DNA from: an uncultured Clostridia bacterium
GTDB taxonomy: Bacteria; Bacillota; Clostridia; Oscillospirales; Acutalibacteraceae
DNA length: 5,676 bases
Assembly: GCA_937895645.1 (NCBI GenBank)
Contig: CALBKQ010000031.1
Span: 1 to 5,676, forward strand
Direction of reading: 5' to 3'
Below are positions 1 through 5,123 of this stretch, one piece after another. A program made the translations under genes and the position numbers. A model generated the notes under the pieces. That model saw nothing but the letters and a program-made list of their open reading frames with translations. It ran no database searches and was not told the DNA's origin. Within the stretch, counting starts at the first letter, position 1; the number at the start of each line of letters is the position of its first letter.

Positions 1-126
1 CATCAATTAATTGCTACTCAGATGAAACTGGAAAATACAGAAAAGAATCTAAAGAATGCACAGAAAGAATTAAATGATTCTGAGAAAAAAGTCATTCGTT
101 TAGAAGCAGGAATGAAACACAGATAA
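1..126 (+). CDS. C-terminal end of a small coiled-coil protein, possibly cell division protein ZapA (5' end outside window)
   Basis: An open frame enters from the left edge in frame 1 and gives 41 residues before a TAA at 124-126. The visible part is highly charged and rich in Lys, Glu, Asn and Leu, with hydrophobic residues at roughly heptad spacing and no Pro, so it is probably one long alpha helix ending in a coiled coil. No enzymatic motif is visible. In many Clostridia the gene just upstream of a U32-family protein encodes ZapA, a small FtsZ-ring-associated protein whose C-terminal half is such a coiled coil. The ZapA suggestion rests on this gene order and on the helix, not on a recognised motif. 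Other small coiled-coil proteins fit equally well. That the frame is coding is fairly likely; the identity is tentative. Confidence 0.45.
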   Translation, partial: HQLIATQMKLENTEKNLKNAQKELNDSEKKVIRLEAGMKHR

Positions 127-171
127 AGTAATAATTATTTATTCAAGTTGCCAAATAAGAGAAATATGGGG

Positions 172-193
172 GGAGCTGTCAACAGACAGCTCC
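172..193 (+). terminator. Hairpin after the first gene, probable weak intrinsic terminator or attenuator
   Basis: A perfect 9-bp stem, GGAGCTGTC (172-180) and GACAGCTCC (185-193), closes a 4-base AACA loop. It begins 45 bases after the upstream stop codon. The following bases are TTTATGT, only three consecutive T, so termination may be partial. Readthrough would let the upstream promoter feed the U32-dUTPase pair. I could not identify a convincing promoter between this hairpin and position 276. Confidence 0.55.
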
Positions 194-262
194 TTTATGT
201 AAATATACAGGTAATATAAAAGATAATTTACCGTTATTTTATGAGTTAATTAAGGAAAGAAA

Positions 263-268
263 AGAGGA
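263..268 (+). promoter_or_regulatory. Ribosome binding site deciding a TTG start
   Basis: AGAGGA at 263-268 lies 7 bases before a TTG at 276-278. The protein read from this TTG begins directly with the strand motif ELLAPAGS that opens U32-family proteins, so the TTG is the preferred start. Confidence 0.7.
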
Positions 269-275
269 TTTATCT

Positions 276-2303
276 TTGAAAAAAGTAGAATTATTAGCAC
301 CGGCAGGAAGTTATGAGAGTTTTTTAGGAGCCATTCATGCAGGAGCAGATGCGGTTTATCTAGGAGGAGTTAAATACGGAGCAAGAGCCTTTGCGGAGAA
401 TTTCGATGAAGAAATTTTGTGCAGGGCTATTTATTACGCTCATTTATTTGAAAGAAAAGTATATTTGACATTAAATACGCTGATGAAACAGTCAGAACTT
501 GACGAAGTGGAAGAATTTTTAACTCAGTTTTATTATGCAGGGTTGGAGGGTGTTATTGTTCAGGATTTAGGTGTTGCAAAATCTGTTCGTGAGATTTGCC
601 CTACCCTCCCAATGCACGCATCAACGCAAATGAGTGTTGGCACATTACAAGGTCTTTATGAATTAAAAGAAATGGGCTTTACACGTGCAGTTTTACCTCG
701 CGAGTTAAGTTTTAATGAAATTGAATACTTGTGCAAACACTCCCCTATAGAACTTGAAATATTTATTCACGGTGCTTTATGTATGTGCGTTTCAGGTCAA
801 TGCCTTATGAGTGCCGTGCTTGGTTCACGCAGTGGTAACCGTGGGCTTTGTGCTCAGCCTTGCAGATTACCTTTCAAGGTAGAAAAAGGCACAGGACACG
901 ATTTAAGTCTTAAAGATTTATCACTTATCACTCATATTCGCAAATTAAGTGAAATGGGCATTTGCTCATTTAAGATTGAGGGCAGAATGAAACGCCCCGA
1001 ATATGTAAGTGCTTGTGTTACTGCTTGTAAAAAAGCAGTAAATGACCAGTATAATTTTGACATTGAAAAGGATTTGCACGATTTATTCTCACGTTCAGGA
1101 TTTACTGACGGTTATTTTGAGGGGAATCTCGGTCGCAATATGTTTGGTTACCGTGCAAAAGAGAATGTGCAATCAGCTACAAAAGAATTGCTACATAAAT
1201 ACGCATCAATTTATGAAAAAGAGCAATCAAGATTTACTGTTGATTTTACATTCAGCGGTGAAATCGGTGAAAAGGCAATACTTAAAGCAAGTTGCAACGG
1301 AAAGCAAGTTGAGATAAAAAGTGAAAATCTTTGCGAATCGCCTATAAACCGACCGATTTCTGTTGAACGAATTGTTGATGCTCTCAAAAAATGCGGTGGC
1401 ACTCAATTTGAGGCAGGTAAAATTGATATTATTGGTGAGGTTGATTACTCATTACCAGTTTCAGCCCTTAACAATATGCGTCGCAGTGCTTTAGAAATCC
1501 TTGAAAATGAGTTTTCGGGAATTAGTGAAAGAAAGTTATGTGCTTCCCCTATTCCTACTGAAATCGGCTCACAAAACGAAAGAAAGATATATTGCAGATT
1601 TGACAACATTGGGCAAATCCCTGAAAATATTGACGCGGATTTAGTCTTTGTACCGCTTAACACTAATGACGAAATAGTTAAAGATTTCTGTTACGGTGTT
1701 GAATTGCCACACGGAATGTTCGGCAACGGTGAAAAGGTAGAAAAAATGCTTAAAAACTCATCTACCGATATTTGTCTTTGCCACACTCTTGATGCAGTTG
1801 CAATAGCAAAAAAATGCGGCAAAACTGTTGTGGCGTCACCATCAATAAACATTCTCAACTCACTTTCAATGGATATGGCAAAGGCCTTGGGCATTGACGA
1901 AGTGATAATCTCAAACGAATGCACAGTTGAAAATTTTAACCGTATTTCATCCCCAGTACCGAAAGGTATTACCGTTTATGGCAGAATACCTTTAATGCTT
2001 ACACGCAACTGCCCTGTAAAAAATGGCAAGAGTTGTGCAGATTGCAGACGAAACAGCGAAATCACCGACCGAATGGGAATAAAATTCCCTGTAAAATGCA
2101 GTTTCGGGTATTCTGAAATTCTTAACTCCCGTCCAGTTTATATGGGTGACAGATTGCAGGAAATCCGTGAATGTGATATACTATTTTTTAATTTCACTAC
2201 TGAATCCACAAAAGAAGTTGAAAGAGTTTTATTAGCATACGAAAACAAAGAAAAACCCACAGGTGAATTTACAAGAGGTTTATTATACAGAGGTGTTGAA
2301 TAA
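276..2303 (+). CDS. Peptidase U32 family protein, RlhA/YdcP-like (putative iron-sulfur RNA hydroxylase)
   Basis: This 675-residue protein belongs to the U32 family. Residues 1-310 form the U32 domain: it opens with ELLAPAGS and carries the family signature at 161-179, which matches E-x-F-x2-G-A-L-C-x4-G-x-C-x-M-S exactly. C169, C176 and C192, with C196 or C230 as a possible fourth, are candidate [4Fe-4S] ligands. SFKIEGRMK at 231-239 is also typical. The C-terminal half corresponds to the extra domain of long U32 proteins (DUF3656 type), with a second Cys group at C579, C587 and C590 and the usual GEFTRGLLYRGVE ending. Long members include E. coli RlhA (YdcP), which hydroxylates C2501 of 23S rRNA; related short members (TrhP) hydroxylate tRNA U34. 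The old 'collagenase/peptidase' label is poorly supported. RNA hydroxylation is therefore inferred by family. The start is TTG. The stop overlaps the dUTPase start by one base, so the two are probably coupled. Glycine and arginine codon choice changes near codon 90-105. Confidence 0.88.
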   Translation: MKKVELLAPAGSYESFLGAIHAGADAVYLGGVKYGARAFAENFDEEILCRAIYYAHLFERKVYLTLNTLMKQSELDEVEEFLTQFYYAGLEGVIVQDLGVAKSVREICPTLPMHASTQMSVGTLQGLYELKEMGFTRAVLPRELSFNEIEYLCKHSPIELEIFIHGALCMCVSGQCLMSAVLGSRSGNRGLCAQPCRLPFKVEKGTGHDLSLKDLSLITHIRKLSEMGICSFKIEGRMKRPEYVSACVTACKKAVNDQYNFDIEKDLHDLFSRSGFTDGYFEGNLGRNMFGYRAKENVQSATKELLHKYASIYEKEQSRFTVDFTFSGEIGEKAILKASCNGKQVEIKSENLCESPINRPISVERIVDALKKCGGTQFEAGKIDIIGEVDYSLPVSALNNMRRSALEILENEFSGISERKLCASPIPTEIGSQNERKIYCRFDNIGQIPENIDADLVFVPLNTNDEIVKDFCYGVELPHGMFGNGEKVEKMLKNSSTDICLCHTLDAVAIAKKCGKTVVASPSINILNSLSMDMAKALGIDEVIISNECTVENFNRISSPVPKGITVYGRIPLMLTRNCPVKNGKSCADCRRNSEITDRMGIKFPVKCSFGYSEILNSRPVYMGDRLQEIRECDILFFNFTTESTKEVERVLLAYENKEKPTGEFTRGLLYRGVE

Positions 2304-2743
2304 TGGAACTTAAAATTAAGAAAGTGCGCGAAAATGCAAAAATACCTACACGTGCAACCGTAGGCAGTGCAGGTATGGATTTATATGCTTGTATCGACGA
2401 GCCCATAACTCTAAAAAAAGGCGACAAGGCAGTAATCCCAACAGGAATTGCAATAGGACTTAATGACCCACATTATGCGGCATTTATTTATGCCCGTAGT
2501 GGTCTTGCAATAAAGCATGGTATCGGGCTTCTTAACTCCGTTGGTGTTATTGACAGTGACTACCGTGGTGAAATCTGTGTTGGTGTTATAAAACAAACTG
2601 ACCCTGAATACACCATAGAGCCTTTTGAAAGAATTGCACAGATGGTTATAGAGCCTGTAGAAATACCTGAAATTCGCGAAGTTGAAACTCTTGCCGACCC
2701 AGACCGTGGTGCAGGTGGATTTGGGTCAACGGGAACAAAATAA
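2303..2743 (+). CDS. dut: dUTP diphosphatase (trimeric dUTPase)
   Basis: The 146-residue protein has the usual length and all five motifs of the trimeric dUTPase family. Motif 1 is GSAGMDLYA (21-29), motif 2 is ARSGLA (64-69), motif 3 runs from 75 to 90 with N78, the catalytic-type D84 and Y87, motif 4 is ERIAQMVIEP (109-118) with Q113, and motif 5 is the flexible Gly-rich tail RGAGGFGSTG (135-144). It hydrolyses dUTP to dUMP and pyrophosphate in the cytosol, supplying the precursor for dTMP and keeping uracil out of DNA. The ATG overlaps the TAA of the U32 gene (TAATG), and AGAGGTG at 2289-2295 lies 7 bases upstream, so translation is probably coupled. No residue appears to be missing. The gene ends just before a strong hairpin terminator. 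Confidence 0.96.
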   Translation: MELKIKKVRENAKIPTRATVGSAGMDLYACIDEPITLKKGDKAVIPTGIAIGLNDPHYAAFIYARSGLAIKHGIGLLNSVGVIDSDYRGEICVGVIKQTDPEYTIEPFERIAQMVIEPVEIPEIREVETLADPDRGAGGFGSTGTK

Positions 2744-2748
2744 AAAGC

Positions 2749-2774
2749 AAAAGCAGTCCTTACGGACTGCTTTT
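2749..2774. terminator. Bidirectional intrinsic terminator between convergent genes
   Basis: An 11-bp stem, AAAAGCAGTCC (2749-2759) with GGACTGCTTTT (2764-2774), has a TTAC loop. On the + strand a T run and a T-rich stretch follow. On the - strand the complement of the A-rich left flank gives TTTTGCTTTTTATTTT. It can thus end both the dUTPase transcript and the converging - strand gene, whose stop codon (2775-2777) abuts the stem. Confidence 0.9.
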
Positions 2775-3311
2775 TCATTTTTTGTCTGACTTTTTTACAT
2801 ATTTTTCAACAAAGCCCAAATGATTACCTTTGAATATAAGTTTCAATTCTTTATGCTTCAAAAAATCTTTTGGGAAATACAGTGTGCTTTTCTTTTTAAG
2901 TTTTATGGCTTCGCATTTGTGCAACACTTCTGCCACAAACTGTGAACAGAAATACTTATTTTTTCTTTTATATGGGATTTTAATAAAGCACAAAATAAGC
3001 CCTAAAGTTGAATATTTGAAGTCACCTTTATTCTCTTTATAAGTCATTACTTCGTCTTTGAGTTTGTTATAAACCTTCTCCGAAACCTTTACCTCATATA
3101 AGGCACAAGGGAATGATGGTCTGTCAGGCTTTTCATATCTTGTAACGCTTTCAACGAAAAAACCTTTGCTGACAAAAGTATAAAAAGTATCCATATCCTC
3201 TTCAAAACCTATTGAAGTATGGGTATATGGAAATCTTGTGTACCAACGAAGAATCTTTGCATCAAATCCCGGGTATTGAGTCATAAGTATATAAACATTT
3301 TTATAAGTCAT
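2775..3311 (-). CDS. Permuted papain-like cysteine hydrolase, YiiX/YebB-like (NlpC/P60 superfamily)
   Basis: This 178-residue protein has the order of catalytic residues expected for circularly permuted NlpC/P60 (papain-like) enzymes: a His in YTHTSIGF (H31) comes first and a Cys in YFCSQFVAEVL (C122) comes later. E54 in FFVESV may be the third polar residue. YFPKDFL (145-151) matches a conserved segment after the Cys in Firmicute relatives. There is no signal peptide or clear membrane segment, so it is probably cytosolic; residues 103-112 are hydrophobic but too short to span a membrane. The substrate is unknown. Family members act on amide or ester bonds in peptides or lipids, but this is not shown for this subgroup. 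The ATG at 3311 has AAAAGGG (3321-3327) 9 bases upstream. A separate sigma-A promoter suggests expression independent of the sigF operon behind it. The C-terminus is Lys-rich. The family call is fairly secure, the role is not. Confidence 0.75.
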   Translation of the reverse strand: MTYKNVYILMTQYPGFDAKILRWYTRFPYTHTSIGFEEDMDTFYTFVSKGFFVESVTRYEKPDRPSFPCALYEVKVSEKVYNKLKDEVMTYKENKGDFKYSTLGLILCFIKIPYKRKNKYFCSQFVAEVLHKCEAIKLKKKSTLYFPKDFLKHKELKLIFKGNHLGFVEKYVKKSDKK

Positions 3312-3345
3312 AGCTTTTTACCCTTTTGTTCTTTATTTCATTTTC

Positions 3346-3375
3346 AGTATAACAGAAATTTGTTACTTTAGTCAA
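3346..3375 (-). promoter_or_regulatory. Sigma-A promoter with extended -10 for the papain-like gene
   Basis: Read on the - strand, TTGACT (3375-3370) and TATACT (3351-3346) are separated by 18 bases. TG one base before the -10 (TGTTATACT) makes an extended -10 element. The predicted transcript begins near 3339, leaving a leader of about 28 bases with the ribosome binding site at 3321-3327. Confidence 0.75.
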
Positions 3376-3389
3376 CAGGTAATAATTGC

Positions 3390-3406
3390 AACTATAAATT
3401 ATAGTT
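3390..3406. repeat. 17-bp perfect palindrome upstream of the papain-like gene promoter
   Basis: AACTATAA and TTATAGTT are exact inverted 8-bp arms around a single A. It lies about 14 bp upstream of the -35 box of the - strand gene and overlaps the left end of the repeat element. It could be a regulator binding site or just part of the element's end; AT-rich palindromes also occur by chance. Confidence 0.4.
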
Positions 3407-3416
3407 TGTCGGAATC

Positions 3417-3448
3417 AATTCGTAATTCGTAATGCGTAATTCGGAATT
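3417..3448. repeat. Tandem 7-bp repeat array, AATTCGT type, about 4.5 units
   Basis: The units are AATTCGT (3417), AATTCGT (3424), AATGCGT (3431) and AATTCGG (3438), followed by AATT. The third unit carries one change and the fourth another. The array is the left arm of the MITE-like element and runs into its hairpin. Confidence 0.8.
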
Positions 3449-3500
3449 AAGGGTCTGCGACGCTGATTGTATCTATTCTATAATCGCAACGCAGTTCCGA
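3441..3500. other. Interrupted hairpin at the centre of the repeat element
   Basis: Three nested pairings line up: TCGGAA (3441-3446) with TTCCGA (3495-3500), CTGCG (3455-3459) with CGCAG (3490-3494), and GATTGTA (3465-3471) with TATAATC (3479-3485, one G-T pair) around a 7-base loop. Small bulges separate them, the largest being 3447-3454 on the left side. On the + strand TTTTATTCTTT follows, but no + strand gene precedes it, so a terminator role is doubtful. Confidence 0.55.
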
Positions 3501-3504
3501 TTTT

Positions 3505-3532
3505 ATTCTTTATTCATTATTCTTTATTCTTT
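3505..3532. repeat. Tandem 7-bp repeat array, ATTCTTT type, 4 units
   Basis: The units are ATTCTTT (3505), ATTCATT (3512), ATTCTTT (3519) and ATTCTTT (3526). One unit is a variant. The array mirrors the left 7-bp array in period and unit number on the other side of the hairpin, although its sequence differs. Confidence 0.8.
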
Positions 3533-3565
3533 AACATCCCGATAAACTCCAATTTATCTAACTAA

Positions 3566-4216
3566 TTAACTTATAAGCTTTTCTCTCATCTGTGAAAGTA
3601 TTATCTTTTCTCTGCGTGAAACCTGAACTTGTGAAATGCCAAGAATTTGTGCAGTTTTTGACTGTGTAAGTTCATCATAAAACCTAAGTCTTATCAAAGC
3701 ACGGTCACCAGGGGGCAGTTCTTCAATTATTTTTGTGATTGCAAGACGGTCATCAATAGGGGAATATTCGTCAACGCCCGGTATTTCAATCTGTTTTTCA
3801 TTGTCGTCATCACTTGTAAGGGACATAACAGGTTGCATAATACAGAATAATTGTGCGGTTTCTTCTATACTCATATTCATTTTTTCGCTAAGTTCAGAAA
3901 TTGTAGGCTCAACACCGTTTTCTTTTTTGAACTGTTCTGCAACCGATAAAAGCACACGACCTCTTTCTTTTAACGAACGACTAACTTTTATAGCCCCTCC
4001 GTCACGAAATAACCGTCTTATTTCACCTAAAACCGATGGCACAGCATAAGTAGAAAAAGCAAATCCTAGACTTTCGTCAAAACGGTCAACTGCCTTGATA
4101 AGACCAATACAACCGGCAGAGTATAAGTCTTCATAATCAATACCCTTACCAATAAATCGGGAGGCGCAACTGCCAACAAGACCAAGGTTGTTAAGTATTA
4201 TTTCATCTCGTGTCAT
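3566..4216 (-). CDS. sigF: Sporulation sigma factor SigF (sigma-F, SpoIIAC), short N-terminus
   Basis: This sigma-70 family factor directs RNA polymerase to early forespore genes. Numbered from the ATG at 4216 (216 residues), region 2 spans about 9-75 with the -10 recognition segment FSTYAVPSVLGEIRRLFRD (54-72). Region 3 follows, starting with the KVSRSLKE typical of SigF/SigG (78-85). Region 4 is at about 163-213 with the helix-turn-helix around TQSKTAQILGISQVQVSR (184-201). The ATG overlaps the spoIIAB stop by four bases (ATGA). An alternative TTG at 4243 (225 residues) would lie within spoIIAB and lacks a ribosome binding site, so I prefer the ATG. Bacillus subtilis SigF has about 31 more residues before the conserved NMRLV segment, here NLGLV at 10-14. 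An in-frame stop at 4265-4267 rules out a full-length N-terminus. Gene order with spoIIAA and spoIIAB makes SigF much more likely than SigG or SigB. Confidence 0.93.
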   Translation of the reverse strand: MTRDEIILNNLGLVGSCASRFIGKGIDYEDLYSAGCIGLIKAVDRFDESLGFAFSTYAVPSVLGEIRRLFRDGGAIKVSRSLKERGRVLLSVAEQFKKENGVEPTISELSEKMNMSIEETAQLFCIMQPVMSLTSDDDNEKQIEIPGVDEYSPIDDRLAITKIIEELPPGDRALIRLRFYDELTQSKTAQILGISQVQVSRREKIILSQMREKLIS

Positions 4217-4611
4217 TTTGTGCGTCCGTGTATTCTCTTGCAAAGGGTAACGGTAGTGCCAACACCTACTTTAGAGCGGACTAAAAGCTTGTCCGTAAAA
4301 CTTTCCATAACTGAAAAACCAAGTCCTGCACGGTCACCACCGAGAGTAGTAAAAAGTGGCTCACGGGCTTTTTTTATGTCACTTATTCCGCACCCTTTGT
4401 CACGAATTGAAATAATAACACGATTATCGTTGTGGATTTTTACTGTTATGTAAATTTTACCCAGTTCGTTTTTGTATCCATGTACAATACAGTTTGTAAC
4501 CGCTTCACTTACAGCGGTTTTAATATCATTGATTTCTTCAAGAGTAGGGTCAAGTTGAGCTGCAAATGCCGCAACTGTTGCCCTGCTAAAACTTTCGTCA
4601 TTTATAATCAT
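4213..4611 (-). CDS. spoIIAB: Anti-sigma F factor / serine kinase SpoIIAB
   Basis: SpoIIAB binds SigF and keeps it inactive, and it phosphorylates SpoIIAA with ATP; dephosphorylated SpoIIAA displaces SigF in the forespore. The 132-residue protein is a GHKL-type (histidine-kinase-like) ATPase. The N box is EAVTN (36-40), with E36 and N40 matching E46 and N50 of Bacillus subtilis. The G1 box is DKGCG (71-75). The ATP lid PLFTTLGGDRAGLGF (85-99) contains the G2 box. R10 in ESFSR corresponds to R20, a contact residue for partners. Compared with Bacillus subtilis about 10 N-terminal residues, including the first beta strand, are absent, and the lid is one residue shorter. The ATG at 4611 overlaps the spoIIAA stop (ATGA) and has AAGGGAG 9-10 bases upstream, so this start is well supported. 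It is the middle gene of the spoIIA operon. Confidence 0.95.
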   Translation of the reverse strand: MIINDESFSRATVAAFAAQLDPTLEEINDIKTAVSEAVTNCIVHGYKNELGKIYITVKIHNDNRVIISIRDKGCGISDIKKAREPLFTTLGGDRAGLGFSVMESFTDKLLVRSKVGVGTTVTLCKRIHGRTK

Positions 4612-4931
4612 TGTTTTTTTACTCCCTTCGTTATTGTGGCAATACGGTCAAGCCCTGCAAGACGCATAACTTTATACGCATTGTTTGAAAGTCCTGTAAC
4701 CTCAAGTGTTCCGTTAAATTCTGATAACAACTTGTATCTGCCCATTACAAGACCTATTCCTGAACTATCCATAAATGTAACATCAGAAAAATCAAGAATG
4801 GTATTTTTAGGACGACAGTTTTCAATTTTATCATCAGTCTGAAGTCTTATGGGTAACGCTGTGTGGTGGTCAATTTCACCGCTTAAACGACAGTAAAGAG
4901 TTTCACCGTCAAAATCGATTTTAACGCTCAT
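4608..4931 (-). CDS. spoIIAA: Anti-sigma F factor antagonist SpoIIAA (STAS domain)
   Basis: SpoIIAA is the anti-anti-sigma factor of the SigF switch. When dephosphorylated by SpoIIE it binds SpoIIAB and frees SigF; SpoIIAB inactivates it by phosphorylating one serine. The 107-residue protein is a single STAS domain. GEIDHHTA (18-25) is nearly identical to the Bacillus subtilis segment, and FMDSSGIGLVMGRYK (53-67) contains the phosphorylation site, S57 by alignment with S58. The length is about ten residues shorter at the C-terminus than in Bacillus subtilis, within the family's range. The ATG at 4931 has a strong ribosome binding site, AAAGGAG (4942-4948 complement), 10 bases upstream. It is the first gene of the operon and overlaps spoIIAB by four bases. 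In model species the operon depends on Spo0A and SigH; here only a possible Spo0A site can be seen. Confidence 0.95.
   Translation of the reverse strand: MSVKIDFDGETLYCRLSGEIDHHTALPIRLQTDDKIENCRPKNTILDFSDVTFMDSSGIGLVMGRYKLLSEFNGTLEVTGLSNNAYKVMRLAGLDRIATITKGVKKQ
4621..4628 (-). promoter_or_regulatory. Ribosome binding site of spoIIAB inside the end of spoIIAA
   Basis: The - strand reads AAGGGAGT here, 9 bases before the ATG at 4611. This strong internal site confirms the short spoIIAB start; a nearby in-frame stop (4648-4650) and lack of family-like residues upstream exclude a longer N-terminus. Confidence 0.75.
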
Positions 4932-4982
4932 ATATTTTTCTCTCCTTTTTGCTTTATTCTAACTCACTAATACTAAAAAAAA

Positions 4983-4989
4983 TGTCAAA
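4983..4989 (+). promoter_or_regulatory. Possible Spo0A box upstream of spoIIAA
   Basis: TGTCAAA differs at one base from the 0A box core TGTCGAA and lies about 52 bp upstream of the spoIIAA start, where Spo0A would be expected to act on a spoIIA promoter. A single 7-base near-match in AT-rich DNA is weak evidence. I found no well-spaced SigH (GAAT with an AGGA box) or sigma-A promoter for the operon. Confidence 0.3.
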
Positions 4990-5042
4990 ATGGTGTACTC
5001 AATATATTTTGTTATTTTATTAACAATTTTTGTGTTATTTTC

Positions 5043-5071
5043 TTGACATAAACTGCGAATTTTACTATACT
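5043..5071 (+). promoter_or_regulatory. Consensus sigma-A promoter of the flavin oxidoreductase gene
   Basis: TTGACA (5043-5048) and TATACT (5066-5071) are separated by exactly 17 bases. This is close to ideal for the housekeeping sigma factor. Transcription should begin near 5078 and leave a leader of about 45 bases. It diverges from the spoIIA operon, sharing a 192-bp intergenic region. Confidence 0.85.
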
Positions 5072-5087
5072 TATTATGTATGAATAA

Positions 5088-5101
5088 TACCTTAAAAGGT
5101 A
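5088..5101. promoter_or_regulatory. Inverted repeat just downstream of the predicted transcription start
   Basis: TACCTT and AAGGTA flank a central AA. It lies about 10-23 bases after the predicted start of transcription and before the ribosome binding site (AAAGAGG, 5106-5112). That is a plausible operator position for a repressor. The arms are short, so chance is possible. Confidence 0.35.
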
Positions 5102-5123
5102 AACGAAAGAGGATGTGTTTTTA

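Larger units (their letters stand above)
3394..3557. mobile_element. MITE-like non-coding element with 22-bp imperfect inverted ends
   Basis: Positions 3394-3415 and the reverse complement of 3536-3557 agree at 18 of 22 bases. Both begin ATAAATT and share the core TTT-R-TCGG-R-AT. Between the ends lie four AATTCGT-type 7-mers, a hairpin (3441-3500) and four ATTCTTT-type 7-mers. There is no reading frame of note inside. The size of 164 bp, the inverted ends and the position between two genes fit a miniature inverted-repeat element or another dispersed repeat. I could not see a target-site duplication: the flanks are CAACT on the left and CTAAC on the right. Copy number cannot be judged from one window. 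With 3312-3393 it makes up the 254-bp gene-free gap upstream of the papain-like gene. Confidence 0.5.

Noticed and set aside
210..236. GGTAA/TTACC inverted repeat before the U32 gene
   Set aside because: Only five base pairs with a long loop; not distinguishable from chance.
194..262. Promoter for the U32 gene (TTTATG with TATAAA)
   Set aside because: The spacing of about 15 bases and poor -35 box make it unconvincing in such AT-rich DNA.
2411..2778. Two open frames on the - strand across the dUTPase gene
   Set aside because: They are antisense to a complete dUTPase, and one runs through the terminator hairpin.
3405..3415. TTTGTCGGAAT as a Spo0A box
   Set aside because: It is a near-match to the 0A core, but it is part of the inverted end repeated at 3536-3546 and lies downstream of sigF, so the element explains it better.
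3441..3511. Central hairpin as the sigF operon terminator
   Set aside because: In the - strand direction no T run follows the hairpin. The T-rich flank is on the wrong side for sigF.
3417..3532. The tandem repeats as a CRISPR array
   Set aside because: Units are 7 bp and contiguous, with no spacers and no cas genes.
4217..4243. TTG at 4243 as the start of SigF, adding nine residues
   Set aside because: There is no ribosome binding site before it, it lies within spoIIAB, and the extra residues do not resemble SigF. The ATG at 4216 forms the same ATGA overlap as the spoIIAA-spoIIAB junction.
4432..4842. Open frame of 136 codons on the + strand
   Set aside because: It lies antisense to spoIIAB and spoIIAA, which are unambiguous; the product has no recognisable features.
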